From DATCJY01 sp036562565 (lineage in GTDB: Bacteria > Bacteroidota > Bacteroidia > Flavobacteriales_D > Sanyastnellaceae), in the NCBI GenBank assembly GCA_036562565.1, contig DATCJY010000041.1, positions 1-51,327 of the forward strand: 51,327 nt of DNA, read 5' to 3'. The position numbers and the translations under genes were made by a program. Of the stretch, positions 43,124 through 51,327 are shown piece after piece. Positions within the stretch are counted from its first letter, which is position 1. Each line of letters begins with the position of its first letter. The notes under the pieces were generated by a model. The model was not told where the DNA came from. It did no database searches and was given only the letters and a program-made list of their open reading frames with translations.

Positions 43124-44647
43124 ATGAAACTTTTTGCCGCTCAAGAAATACGTGAATGGGACCAGTTTACCATCAAGAAGCATTATGAGAATTCTGCCGA
43201 CTTGATGGAAGTGGCAGCAGAATCCGTTGTAGAATGGTTGATGACGGAGATGACTACCAACCGTTACACCATTCTTTGTGGAACCGGCAATAACGGAGGC
43301 GATGGTCTGTGCATCGCACGGCTATTGGCAGCCGAGGAGTTAGAGGTTGATGTTGTAGTAGTGGGTGATTCAGAACAGGGTTCACCTGATTTCAAACTCA
43401 ACCTTCAGAGATTGCTTGAGACAACAGTACCAGTAAAGTTTCTCAATGACTCGGTAAAGGATTTTCATGCGGAGGAGCATGCCATTCTGATTGATTGTTT
43501 GCTCGGCACAGGCGTGAACCGACCGGTGGAAGGCAAGCTTGCTGAATTAATCGATTACGTCAATCAATTGCCACAGGCGTGTATAAGCGTGGATGTACCA
43601 TCGGGTTTGATTCCTGATGATATGAAACCACAGTCAGGTAGCATCATTCATGCTGAGCATACTTTGACTTTTCAATTGCCCAAGCGTGCATTCCTTGTAC
43701 CGGAAAATTATCAGTTTACAGGAAATTTTACGATTCTTGATATTGGACTTGATGAACAATATGCAACGCATACACCCTGTGCCCATTTTTATTATGGGGA
43801 ATCATTGGCACAGCTTGATTTTAAACCTCGCAGTAAGTTCGGATATAAGAACCAGTATGGTCATGTGCGCATAGTGGCCGGCAGTAAAGGGAAGATGGGA
43901 GCCGCAATCATGAGCGCACGAGCGGCAATGCGCACGGGGTCCGGATTGGTCACTGCATCCATTCCATCTCACGGGTTGAGTATTCTGCAAACAGCATTGC
44001 CAGAAGTGATGTGCGAAACGGATGTGCAAACCGATAACCTGTGCAATGTGGAGTTCGATGCAAAGTATAGTGCAACAGCTTTGGGGCCGGGAATAGATCA
44101 AGCTCCGGAGACGGCCCTTATGTTGCGCAGATTTTTAAAAATGGCAACACATCCGTTGGTGTTGGATGCCGATGCACTCAACATCATTGCAGCTAAGAAC
44201 CTATTTAGAGATATACCTCAGCGGAGTATTTTGACTCCACATGTGGGAGAGTTTGACAGGCTCTTTGGTAAGCATGAACATACGGCATCACGCATTGAAA
44301 CCATGCAACAAATGAGCATAGAGTACGACCTGATAATTGTGCTCAAAGGAGCCCATACCATTGTAGCAACACCAACAGGAGAGTTGTATTTCAATAGTAC
44401 CGGTAATGTGGGAATGGCCACAGCGGGAAGCGGTGATGTGCTTACCGGGGTTATTGTATCCTTATTGGGGCAAGGATATTCCTCAGTTGAAGCAGCTCGC
44501 TTCGGAGTTTACTTGCATGGTTTGGCAGGAGATATAGCGGCAGAGCAGTTTGGCTATGCCAGCATGACTGCCGGAGATATCATTGCCATGCTGCCTGCCG
44601 CGTATGATTCTTTCAATGGAGCCTATCCATCGAACTTAGTGCTTTAA
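43124..44647 (+). CDS. nnr: Bifunctional NAD(P)HX epimerase / ADP-dependent NAD(P)HX dehydratase
   Basis: 507 residues, both domains present. The N-terminal YjeF epimerase has CGTGNNGGDGLCIARLL and LIDCLLGTGVNRPVEGKL. The C-terminal dehydratase, a ribokinase-like fold, has FGYKNQYGHVRIVAGSKGKM, ALGPGID, LVLDADALNI, ILTPHVGEF, and the phosphate loop ATAGSGDVLTGVI. Role: repairs hydrated NAD(P)H, epimerising R to S form and dehydrating the S form with ADP. Cytoplasmic. Stop is 6 bases from the stop of the convergent Sua5-type gene. Confidence 0.96.
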   Translation: MKLFAAQEIREWDQFTIKKHYENSADLMEVAAESVVEWLMTEMTTNRYTILCGTGNNGGDGLCIARLLAAEELEVDVVVVGDSEQGSPDFKLNLQRLLETTVPVKFLNDSVKDFHAEEHAILIDCLLGTGVNRPVEGKLAELIDYVNQLPQACISVDVPSGLIPDDMKPQSGSIIHAEHTLTFQLPKRAFLVPENYQFTGNFTILDIGLDEQYATHTPCAHFYYGESLAQLDFKPRSKFGYKNQYGHVRIVAGSKGKMGAAIMSARAAMRTGSGLVTASIPSHGLSILQTALPEVMCETDVQTDNLCNVEFDAKYSATALGPGIDQAPETALMLRRFLKMATHPLVLDADALNIIAAKNLFRDIPQRSILTPHVGEFDRLFGKHEHTASRIETMQQMSIEYDLIIVLKGAHTIVATPTGELYFNSTGNVGMATAGSGDVLTGVIVSLLGQGYSSVEAARFGVYLHGLAGDIAAEQFGYASMTAGDIIAMLPAAYDSFNGAYPSNLVL

Positions 44648-44653
44648 TAAGCT

Positions 44654-45274
44654 TTATTGAAGCATGTCAATCGGTCCTTTTCCTTCGCGAATCACCTCAA
44701 TGGTCTCACCGGTGCAGTTGAGTATTGTTGATACATCCAAGCTGCCGGCTCCTCCATCAATCACTAGGTCCACGAGTTTTTCATATTTCTCATGAATTTG
44801 TTCGGGGTCGCTTGCATATTCCAAAATATCATCTTCTTCATGTACGGAAGAAGCAATTATTGGTCGGCCAAATTCACGCACAATCGTACGCGCAATGTTG
44901 TTGTCAGGTACACGAATCCCGATGGTTTTCTTTTTCTCTGAAAATATTTTCGGAATGTTTTTTCCGGCTTCAAGAATGAATGTGTAAGGTCCGGGTAAAA
45001 CGCTTTTCATCAATTTGAAAACGGGGTTACTCATTTGCTTAGAGTACTCAGTTATATGGCTCAGGTCATAACATACAATCGAGAAATTCGCTTTATCCGC
45101 TCTCAGGTGTTTTAACCGAGCTACGCGCTCAATAGCTTTTGTGTTGAGGATATCGCAGCCAAAACTGTAAACGGTATCCGTAGGATAAATGATAACCCCT
45201 CCATCTTGCAAGCATTCTACCACTTGTTTGATTTTTCTGGGGTCTGGGTTCTGAGGATGAATTTCAAGTAACAT
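44654..45274 (-). CDS. Sua5/YciO/YrdC-family protein, probable threonylcarbamoyl-AMP synthase
   Basis: 206 residues, one YrdC domain: GGVIIYPTDTVYSFGCDILN, RLKHLRADKANFSIVCYDLS, VLPGPYTFILEA, TIGIRVPDN, and GRPIIASSVHEEDD. The length fits YciO/short YrdC rather than the longer Sua5 with a C-terminal domain. The wording of KHLRADKANF is closer to YciO than to YrdC, so the threonylcarbamoyl-AMP role in t6A tRNA modification is likely but not certain. It lies 55 bases downstream of the subtilase gene, on the same strand. Confidence 0.88.
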   Translation of the reverse strand: MLLEIHPQNPDPRKIKQVVECLQDGGVIIYPTDTVYSFGCDILNTKAIERVARLKHLRADKANFSIVCYDLSHITEYSKQMSNPVFKLMKSVLPGPYTFILEAGKNIPKIFSEKKKTIGIRVPDNNIARTIVREFGRPIIASSVHEEDDILEYASDPEQIHEKYEKLVDLVIDGGAGSLDVSTILNCTGETIEVIREGKGPIDMLQ

Positions 45275-45329
45275 ATCAATTAGATTAATCTTTTTATCTC
45301 CTTAAAAAAGTTCAACGCAAATCGCAGCG

Positions 45330-47492
45330 TTATTGTTTAACTATCCCCGCTTGATAAACATTGTTCATCGTAACAACTTCAATTTTGTAAAGACCTGCGG
45401 TCAATACCTCACAGTTAATTTCATTCTGTTGAAATGGTAATGTGGTTGTCCTTCCGAGCATATCAATGGCTCTAACTTGTAAAATGGTTTCGTTGCCAAT
45501 GTTGACACGGAAATGATCAACCGTAGGATTGGGATACAAGTTAAGTAGTTTAGTTGATTGGTAGATGTTTTTTACACCAACGGTTGGAGCCGCACTCTTC
45601 ACTGCTTTGTATCCGTTGACTTTACCATATCCCCAACGAACATGGCCAGTTGATGCAATGGGACCTGTATGGTTGTCCTTTCGTGCGGTGGTTTGCAGAA
45701 TCTCTTTTATCTCCGATGGTGTAAGAGTGGGATTGGCTTCCAGCATGAGCGCAACGATTCCGGCTACGCAAGGTGATGACATTGAAGTACCACTTAACCT
45801 GGCAAACGGGTAGATGCGGTCATTGAACTCAACTGTTGTGTAAGTGTTATAGCTATTATCAGTGAAGTAAGAGATGGATGAAGCGACATTGACACCGGGT
45901 GCGGCAATGTCAGGTTTTATTTCTTCTGTAATAAGGGGACCAATGCTGGTAAATGCCGCGATTTGTCCACCACTCAGGGTTCCGTTGGTCATTGATTCAG
46001 CTGTATATGCAGCTACAGCAATTGCACTGTGCGCACAAGCGGGTTCACCAATACTGTATTCGGAGTCACCCACTGCCGGGGAAGTTCCATAACCGGTGAA
46101 TTGCATGCCCCAGTTGCCAACTTCAGTAGTGAGCTCAACTACATTCCAGAAGTGAACTGTGCCTTCTTCAGCTCGTGCAGTGAGGCCAATGCGTAGATTG
46201 GTGTTGGTACACTTCACGCGCAGGCGCATGTGTGGGCGGTTGTTCAAAGGATGTTGATGATCCACGGTTACGTTGTAAAAAATGCTGTCATTGTTTAAGG
46301 TTACCAGGGTGTCCACGGTATAAGCACCTGCTGTTACAGTAGAATAGAAGGGGGCTTCAGTCAGCAATACATTGCCGTTTGAGTAAACACCAATTTTTGC
46401 TTCAAAAGATTTATAAGGTTCTCCCCACATCGTGATGCTTTGTCCCCACATGTTTGGATTGGAATATGAATCGAAGCGAACCCGTGTTGTCATCTCATCG
46501 TTGTTGAATGTCTTTTTTATGTGGAAACCATCGTTTCCATTGTTACCCGCGGAGGTCACAAAAACTACACCTTCATTGCTAAGGTTGTCAATCGCCTGAG
46601 AGAGTAAGGAATTACCATCCAGCGTGCCCATGTAGTATAATCCCCAGCTCATATTGATAACAAGTCGTTTGTTTTCTTCTAACGCTTTTTGATGCATCCA
46701 ATAGAACGCATCAATAACGGAAGCTGCATCGATGAGGAAAGTTGCAAACAAGAATTGCGCAGCCGGAGCCATACCTCTGAGGTTGGTGCCGGCACCGCTT
46801 CCACCTGCAATACCTGCAACGTGTGAGCCATGCGTTGCATAACTATAGATGTTTACGGTATCACAATTAGCTGCTAAGAGTTCTTCAGGAGTATTGTATT
46901 CCGCACCGTATGGATAAAGTGCCGGTGCATTGCCGGATTGCTTGAATTGATCCCAAGCGGCTAGAATGCGCGTATGTTGTAACAATGTGTCATAGAACAT
47001 CGGATGAGTATAATCGAAACCCCAATCGGTAACACCTATCAACACATTCTCTCCTGTGTATGGCAGAGGGAGCAAAATCCCCTGGTGAACACTGTCAATG
47101 CGGGTGTCAAAGCGCACTTTGTCCAAGTGGGGTTGAATCATCCCCGGCAATTCGATGTAAGTGAAAACTTCCTCAAACGGAATGGGACCGGTCAACAAAT
47201 GCAATGGGACTTTAATTGTTGCGATATCGCCAATTACCGTTCCTTTCATTATTCCCATAGAAGTCAATGCAGACCATTGAGGGTAGGAGCGAATTTTCCC
47301 CATCAATGAAAGGTGCCACTTGTTGCGGATTTTATAAATCGGCCAGCCTTTGACTTCCTGTTCTTCTAGCTGGTCGGTTTTTTTCGCAAAAGCGATGAGT
47401 TCCGGCCAGGCAGCTTGAGTGGTAGCTGGCATCAATTGTGAGAAGCATTGCAGAGAGAAAAAGAAAATGAAAACGGTAAAAATGAATCGCAT
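45330..47492 (-). CDS. Subtilisin-like serine peptidase with T9SS type A domain
   Basis: The ATG at 47492 is chosen (MRFIFTVFIFFFSLQCFSQ is a signal peptide); an upstream start adds 19 residues without one. 720 residues. A propeptide-like region spans to about 140. The S8 catalytic triad is intact: D156 (GVTDWGFDYTHP), H221 (YATHGSHVAGIAGG), S570 (LSGTSMSSPCVAGIVAL). A beta insertion lies between H and S. The last 75 residues form a T9SS sorting domain (LYPNPTVDHF, TAGLYKIEV). Role: secreted or surface protease; substrate unknown. Confidence 0.95.
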   Translation of the reverse strand: MRFIFTVFIFFFSLQCFSQLMPATTQAAWPELIAFAKKTDQLEEQEVKGWPIYKIRNKWHLSLMGKIRSYPQWSALTSMGIMKGTVIGDIATIKVPLHLLTGPIPFEEVFTYIELPGMIQPHLDKVRFDTRIDSVHQGILLPLPYTGENVLIGVTDWGFDYTHPMFYDTLLQHTRILAAWDQFKQSGNAPALYPYGAEYNTPEELLAANCDTVNIYSYATHGSHVAGIAGGSGAGTNLRGMAPAAQFLFATFLIDAASVIDAFYWMHQKALEENKRLVINMSWGLYYMGTLDGNSLLSQAIDNLSNEGVVFVTSAGNNGNDGFHIKKTFNNDEMTTRVRFDSYSNPNMWGQSITMWGEPYKSFEAKIGVYSNGNVLLTEAPFYSTVTAGAYTVDTLVTLNNDSIFYNVTVDHQHPLNNRPHMRLRVKCTNTNLRIGLTARAEEGTVHFWNVVELTTEVGNWGMQFTGYGTSPAVGDSEYSIGEPACAHSAIAVAAYTAESMTNGTLSGGQIAAFTSIGPLITEEIKPDIAAPGVNVASSISYFTDNSYNTYTTVEFNDRIYPFARLSGTSMSSPCVAGIVALMLEANPTLTPSEIKEILQTTARKDNHTGPIASTGHVRWGYGKVNGYKAVKSAAPTVGVKNIYQSTKLLNLYPNPTVDHFRVNIGNETILQVRAIDMLGRTTTLPFQQNEINCEVLTAGLYKIEVVTMNNVYQAGIVKQ

Positions 47493-47592
47493 AGTTCTAA
47501 TTGTTTGAGACAGGAACAGCCGGGATTGTAATTCCCGCTTGACGCACAATATTAGTGTTTATCAGTCAAATAATAGTGTTCAGAAATCACAC

Positions 47593-47623
47593 TTCGGAAA
47601 AGAGCTTTCCGCCAATACCTTTG
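47593..47623 (+). promoter_or_regulatory. Promoter of accC
   Basis: TTCG (47593-47596), a 19-base spacer and TACCTTTG (47616-47623), followed by GCGC. The -7 matches fully and the -33 has one mismatch. Leader about 19 bases. Confidence 0.55.
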
Positions 47624-47646
47624 GCGCTTCGAATTTTTAAAAACAG

Positions 47647-49134
47647 ATGAAGAAAATTCTTGTTGCCAATAGAGGAGAAATTGCATTGCGCGTCATGCGT
47701 TCTGCTAAAGAGATGGGGATAGCTACAGTAGCTGTATTCAGTGAAGCTGACAGAACAGCGCCTTTTGTGCGCTATGCTGATGAAGCGGTATTGTTAGGTC
47801 CTCCTCCTTCTGCTCAAAGCTATCTCTTAGGCGATAAGATTATTGAAATCTGTAAAGAGCTCAACGTGGATGGCGTTCATCCCGGTTATGGTTTCTTATC
47901 TGAAAATGCGGACTTTGCGCGCAAGCTCAAAGCGGCCGGCATAATCTTGATAGGACCAAGCCCGGAAGCGATGGACATCATGGGGGATAAGCTTTCAGCC
48001 AAGAATGCTGCACGTAAATACAACATCCCTATGGTTCCTGGAACCGAAGGTGCTGTAAGCGATGTGGAAGAGGCTATCCGCACAGCCAAAGAAGTAGGAT
48101 TACCTGTATTGATAAAAGCAAGTGCCGGTGGTGGTGGTAAAGGAATGCGTATCGTGGAAAACATTGATGAACTTCCTGAGCAAATGGAGCGCGCCATCAG
48201 TGAGGCTGTCAGTGCCTTCGGTAATGGTGCGGTCTTCATTGAACGGTACGTGGCCGGACCTCGTCACATCGAAATACAGATTCTTGCAGATAATTACGGC
48301 AACGTAGTTCATCTCTTTGAGCGTGAGTGTAGCATTCAGCGCAGGCACCAAAAGGTGATTGAGGAGGCGCCATCGTCCATCCTCACACCAGAGTTGCGTG
48401 AAGCAATGGGTAAGAGTGCATGTGATGTGGCACGCAGTTGTAATTATTCCGGAGCCGGTACAGTAGAATTTCTCGTGGATGAAAACTTGAACTATTACTT
48501 CCTCGAGATGAATACACGTTTGCAGGTGGAGCACCCGGTTACAGAAATGATTACCGGTATCGACTTGGTAAAAGAGCAAATCAAAATTGCGCGTGGCGAG
48601 AAGTTATCCTTTACACAAGAAGATTTGAAAATCAACGGCCATGCATTGGAAATACGCGTTTATGCCGAAGATCCAGCTAATAATTTCTTACCGGATATCG
48701 GAAAGTTGGCAACCTACCAACGTCCAACAGGGCCGGGTGTTCGCGTAGATGATGGATTTGAAGAGGGAATGGATATTCCCATCTTCTATGACCCGATGAT
48801 TGCGAAGTTGATTACACATGGCAAAGACCGCACAGAAGCAATCCAACGCATGGTGCGTGCGATTGATGATTACAAAATCACCGGTTGTCAAACCACGTTA
48901 GGTTTCTGTAAATGGGCGATTCAACACGAAGCGTTTGTTAGCGGAAAGTTTGACACGCATTTTGTAAAGAAATACTATACTCCGGATGTTCTCAATCAGA
49001 AGAATGACAACGAAGAATTGATTGCTGCTTTGGCGGCAGTAGCTGCGTTTGAAGAGCGTTCCGCGAAGATGGCCCACCCCGTAAGTACTCCAACAAACGT
49101 TAAGAGTGGTTGGAGAACACAACGTGTGCGTTAA
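47647..49134 (+). CDS. accC: Acetyl-CoA carboxylase biotin carboxylase subunit
   Basis: 495 residues, slightly longer than the E. coli enzyme. KKILVANRGEIALRVMRSAK, the ATP-grasp loop ASAGGGGKGMR, the ECSIQRRHQKVIEEAPS segment and EMNTRLQVEHPVTE (biotin and bicarbonate site) are all present. Reaction: ATP-dependent carboxylation of biotin on a carrier protein, first step of fatty-acid synthesis or of a related acyl-CoA carboxylase. No biotin carrier gene (accB) is adjacent, so the partner cannot be read from context. Confidence 0.95.
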   Translation: MKKILVANRGEIALRVMRSAKEMGIATVAVFSEADRTAPFVRYADEAVLLGPPPSAQSYLLGDKIIEICKELNVDGVHPGYGFLSENADFARKLKAAGIILIGPSPEAMDIMGDKLSAKNAARKYNIPMVPGTEGAVSDVEEAIRTAKEVGLPVLIKASAGGGGKGMRIVENIDELPEQMERAISEAVSAFGNGAVFIERYVAGPRHIEIQILADNYGNVVHLFERECSIQRRHQKVIEEAPSSILTPELREAMGKSACDVARSCNYSGAGTVEFLVDENLNYYFLEMNTRLQVEHPVTEMITGIDLVKEQIKIARGEKLSFTQEDLKINGHALEIRVYAEDPANNFLPDIGKLATYQRPTGPGVRVDDGFEEGMDIPIFYDPMIAKLITHGKDRTEAIQRMVRAIDDYKITGCQTTLGFCKWAIQHEAFVSGKFDTHFVKKYYTPDVLNQKNDNEELIAALAAVAAFEERSAKMAHPVSTPTNVKSGWRTQRVR

Positions 49135-49238
49135 GGCTTTTCTATATTCGTGAAGCTCACTGAATTGGTGAAACAATTCGAGGTTTCGGGCGTATGGAAT
49201 AGTGGATGATGACGTTCGGATAAAACAGACCAAGAAAA

Positions 49239-49916
49239 ATGGTTCTAAAAACTAAACTGACATATCTGTTTTTATTCCTGTTCGGAGCATTGTCCGCACA
49301 AGTGCCGCTATCGGATACTTCTTCCTATAAAATCATCTATCAGCAGACGACTGATGTGTATAATGCCGTGTGGTACACCAAAGGAAATGACACTTTGGTG
49401 AAAGCTACACACAGTCCCATTGATGTTACTGCAAATGCAACCAACAGAAGCAAGGTTCGCCAATATGACCGCTTGCAGAAAAAAGTTATAAAGGTATATC
49501 CCTATGCACGAGCCGCTGCCGATGTGATGGAAATGTATGAGGAAGTCTGCCTCAAAGTAACGGATGAAAAAGAACGCAAGCGCTTGCTCGACCAGGCGGA
49601 AGACGAGATGAAACGCCAGTTTGAAAAGGATTTGCGCAGCCTTACTGTATCAGAAGGTGTGATACTCATCAAGCTAATAGACCGCGAAACCGGCAGCAAC
49701 AGTTATACCCTTGTTCAAGAGTTGAAAGGGAAATTCTCGGCATTCATGTGGCAAGGACTCGCACGGATGTTTGGCCATAACCTTAAGAGTGAGTATGATG
49801 CCGAAGGCGAAGATGTATGGATAGAAAACATCGTTCAGCAAATTGAAGACGGCTTTATCCCTGTCGAAAGGCGACAAGTGGACCCATTTGGACTCAAAGC
49901 CTATACCCAGAAGTAG
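49239..49916 (+). CDS. DUF4294 family exported protein
   Basis: 225 residues. The signal peptide ends GALSAQ (residue 21). The core matches the DUF4294 layout: RQYDRLQKKVIKVYPYARAA, then ADVMEMYEE, KERKRLLDQAEDEMKRQFEK, LTVSEGVILIKLIDRETGSN, SYTLVQELKG and FSAFMWQGLARMFGHNLKSE. Function of the family is unknown to me. The last 23 bases overlap the 3' end of the convergent sirtuin gene. Confidence 0.9.
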   Translation: MVLKTKLTYLFLFLFGALSAQVPLSDTSSYKIIYQQTTDVYNAVWYTKGNDTLVKATHSPIDVTANATNRSKVRQYDRLQKKVIKVYPYARAAADVMEMYEEVCLKVTDEKERKRLLDQAEDEMKRQFEKDLRSLTVSEGVILIKLIDRETGSNSYTLVQELKGKFSAFMWQGLARMFGHNLKSEYDAEGEDVWIENIVQQIEDGFIPVERRQVDPFGLKAYTQK

Positions 49917-50604
49917 TCTGTTCAGTCAAAAGTTGTTTCAACTCTTCCAATCCTTCACTGGCACCTTTTTCAATCTTCGTGATATTGCTGATATTGCTGA
50001 CGGCAGGCATGTTTGGATCAATAATGAATTTTGGAGCGTGAACTGGTGCGTATTGAATTAAACCGGCTGCCGGATAAACTTGAAGAGAAGTGCCAACCAC
50101 AACAACAATGTCTGCTTGTTGTGTAATCAATGCAGCAGGTTCAATCATGGGTACAGCTTCACCAAACCAAACGATGTGTGGGCGCAATTGAGAGCCCAAT
50201 TCGCACACATCTCCTTCTTTAAGTTCCCAATGTTTGAGCTCGTATATGAGTTCACTGTTCGCTGTGCTGCGCGCTTTGGTGATTTCGCCATGAAGGTGCA
50301 GCACACGTTTGCTACCGGCTCGCTCATGCAGGTTGTCAATGTTCTGAGTTATGATGTGTACATCGAAGTCTCTTTCCAACTCAGCAAGAATATAATGTCC
50401 GCGGTTGGGTTCGGCTTCATAGATGCGTTTCCTTCGTTGATTGTAAAACTCAAGTACCAGTGCACGATTTCTTCTCCAACCCTCAGGAGAGGCTACATCC
50501 TCAATGCGATGGTTTTCCCAAAGACCATCACTACCTCTGAACGTTGGAATGCCGCTTTCAGCGCTCATTCCGGCTCCTGTCAATACAACCAGCTTCTTTT
50601 TCAT
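49894..50604 (-). CDS. cobB: Sir2-family NAD-dependent protein deacylase (zinc ligands missing)
   Basis: 236 residues. GAGMSAESGIPTFRGSDGLW, then TQNIDNLHERAGS, the catalytic histidine in VLHLHGE, LRPHIVWFGEAVPMIEPA, VVVGTSLQVYPAAGLI and a final I/DP-type NAD loop make a sirtuin. Most family members have four cysteines between HGE and LRPxxVWFGE that bind zinc. Here only one cysteine (GDVCELG) is present. Role: removes acyl groups from protein lysines using NAD. Convergent with the DUF4294 gene and divergent from the last gene. Confidence 0.93.
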   Translation of the reverse strand: MKKKLVVLTGAGMSAESGIPTFRGSDGLWENHRIEDVASPEGWRRNRALVLEFYNQRRKRIYEAEPNRGHYILAELERDFDVHIITQNIDNLHERAGSKRVLHLHGEITKARSTANSELIYELKHWELKEGDVCELGSQLRPHIVWFGEAVPMIEPAALITQQADIVVVVGTSLQVYPAAGLIQYAPVHAPKFIIDPNMPAVSNISNITKIEKGASEGLEELKQLLTEQTTSGYRL

Positions 50605-50659
50605 GACAAGCGCAAATATGTATCAGATTGCAGTGTGGAGCGCTTTAGTGAAAGATAAC

Positions 50660-50689
50660 TTTGTTTTAGGAGATGGGTATTTAAGTTTG
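50660..50689 (+). promoter_or_regulatory. Promoter of the last lipoprotein gene
   Basis: TTTG (50660-50663), 18-base spacer and TAAGTTTG (50682-50689): a full match to both elements. The start site would be only about 4 bases before ATG 50699, a nearly leaderless mRNA, or about 43 before ATG 50738. Confidence 0.6.
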
Positions 50690-50698
50690 CTAAGATTT

Positions 50699-51327
50699 AT
50701 GGCGGGGCAAACTGTACATATAAGGCAATGTATCACCATGTTGGTGATGATTGTTTTGGCATCTTGCAAGAGTGTTACCACCATCCAGCATTACGCAGAG
50801 CGCAGCGATTGTACCCAGCAGAATGCAGCGCATTACTCACAGCGCGATATTCCGCTTCCGTTGCACGAGATAGAACTAGATACGGTTCTCACCAATCATT
50901 TTTCATGGGAGAGCCTCAATGTTGCAAATGCTATTGGTCTGCTTGGAGAATTAAAGCAATATGTAGAAACCTCCAAGCGATACAAAGAGCGACCGACAAT
51001 TGAAAACCGCATGGAGCAGTTGATATTGTCGCACTCCATTACTGAGCGCATCAACCTCGCATCGCTGGAAGTATCAGCAGCAGCCTCTGAACTGGATTGT
51101 GAGGAAGAGCGCATCACCCAGATAGCAGAATATCTCAAAGGGGTAGAGGGAGAAACCGAGACGCGTCTAACTGTTGCCGCTATTGTGGCCGGAGCTTCCA
51201 GTGCGATCATCTCCGGCATAATGCTTGCAAATGGCAATGGTGATAATGTGGAATATGTCGGTATTGCATCCGGTATTGTGGAGGCAACATTGGGTATCTC
51301 CATTTTGATCAATAAGCGCAAAGTGTT
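50699..51327 (+). CDS. Lipoprotein of unknown function (3' end outside window)
   Basis: The frame from ATG 50699 stays open to the window edge, so only the first 209 codons are visible. Residues 1-23 form a lipoprotein signal ending LASC (MLVMIVLASCKS). After a polar stretch (QHYAERSDCTQQNAAHYSQR) and FSWESLNVANAIGLL, helical segments follow (GLLGELKQYVETSKRY, EERITQIAEYLKGVEG). A glycine-rich hydrophobic stretch then appears (TRLTVAAIVAGASSAIISGI and VGIASGIVEATLGISILI). No family recognised; outer- or inner-membrane anchoring through the lipid and hairpin-like hydrophobic pair is inferred. An alternative start is ATG 50738. Confidence 0.8.
   Translation, partial: MAGQTVHIRQCITMLVMIVLASCKSVTTIQHYAERSDCTQQNAAHYSQRDIPLPLHEIELDTVLTNHFSWESLNVANAIGLLGELKQYVETSKRYKERPTIENRMEQLILSHSITERINLASLEVSAAASELDCEEERITQIAEYLKGVEGETETRLTVAAIVAGASSAIISGIMLANGNGDNVEYVGIASGIVEATLGISILINKRKV

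Noticed and set aside
50728..51321. Plus- and minus-strand frames at the window end
   Set aside because: The lipoprotein frame from 50699 is open to the edge and has a signal peptide with lipobox. The other frames overlap it and lack signals.

Overview
The window reads as chromosome of a Bacteroidota bacterium, most likely in the Flavobacteriales (a Crocinitomicaceae-like relative is my guess, not a proven placement). Four signs support this. Several secreted proteins carry type IX secretion (T9SS) C-terminal domains. Outer-membrane proteins with short signal peptides ending in AQ or SQ are abundant. The best upstream signals fit the Bacteroidota promoter pattern TTTG-N18/19-TAnnTTTG rather than the sigma-70 consensus. 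Shine-Dalgarno sequences are nearly absent, with ftsK and rplI as exceptions. I see no tRNA, rRNA, insertion sequence, prophage or CRISPR array.

Layout: 1-7.8 kb holds the 3' part of a giant HYR-type repeat adhesin (T9SS), then a TonB-dependent receptor followed by a T9SS-exported alpha/beta-hydrolase-like protein whose nucleophile serine is replaced by glycine. 7.9-13.1 kb holds a 48-codon gene, a 1,494-residue exported protein of unknown function and a 65-codon gene. 13.2-16.9 kb (minus strand) is a cut-down division/wall cluster murC-ftsQ-ftsA without ftsZ. 17.2-20.2 kb has two outer-membrane barrel proteins, a GNAT acetyltransferase and an AEC transporter. 20.4-22.2 kb is a three-gene Cys/His-rich cluster that looks like metal handling. 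22.3-27.3 kb has PhoH2 (PIN plus PhoH ATPase), a YD-like exported protein, a DUF1684 protein, a YkgJ-type cysteine-cluster protein and a CNNM/CorC-type protein. 27.5-30.9 kb is ftsK-lolA. 31.2-32.3 kb (minus) is the ribosomal operon rpsF-rpsR-rplI.

32.5-34.8 kb holds a conserved membrane-anchored protein and ATP-dependent PEP carboxykinase. 34.9-36.7 kb (minus) is an ECF sigma factor overlapping a one-pass membrane protein with periplasmic PKD domains, a candidate sigma/anti-sigma pair. 36.9-41.4 kb has mnmA and, convergent to it, a giant T9SS type B adhesin. 41.7-44.6 kb runs purE, a flavin-reductase-like gene and the NAD(P)HX repair gene. 44.7-47.5 kb (minus) holds a Sua5/YciO-type gene and a T9SS subtilase. 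47.6-51.3 kb holds accC, a DUF4294 gene, a zinc-ligand-poor sirtuin (minus) and the 5' part of a lipoprotein gene.

Most of the window is core housekeeping interleaved with surface biology. The parts most worth following up are the TonB receptor/pseudo-hydrolase pair, the ECF sigma/PKD membrane protein, the Cys/His-rich cluster, the giant unannotated exported protein, and a domain nested inside the last HYR repeat of the first adhesin. Compact convergent gene pairs share palindromic terminators or even overlap at their 3' ends.
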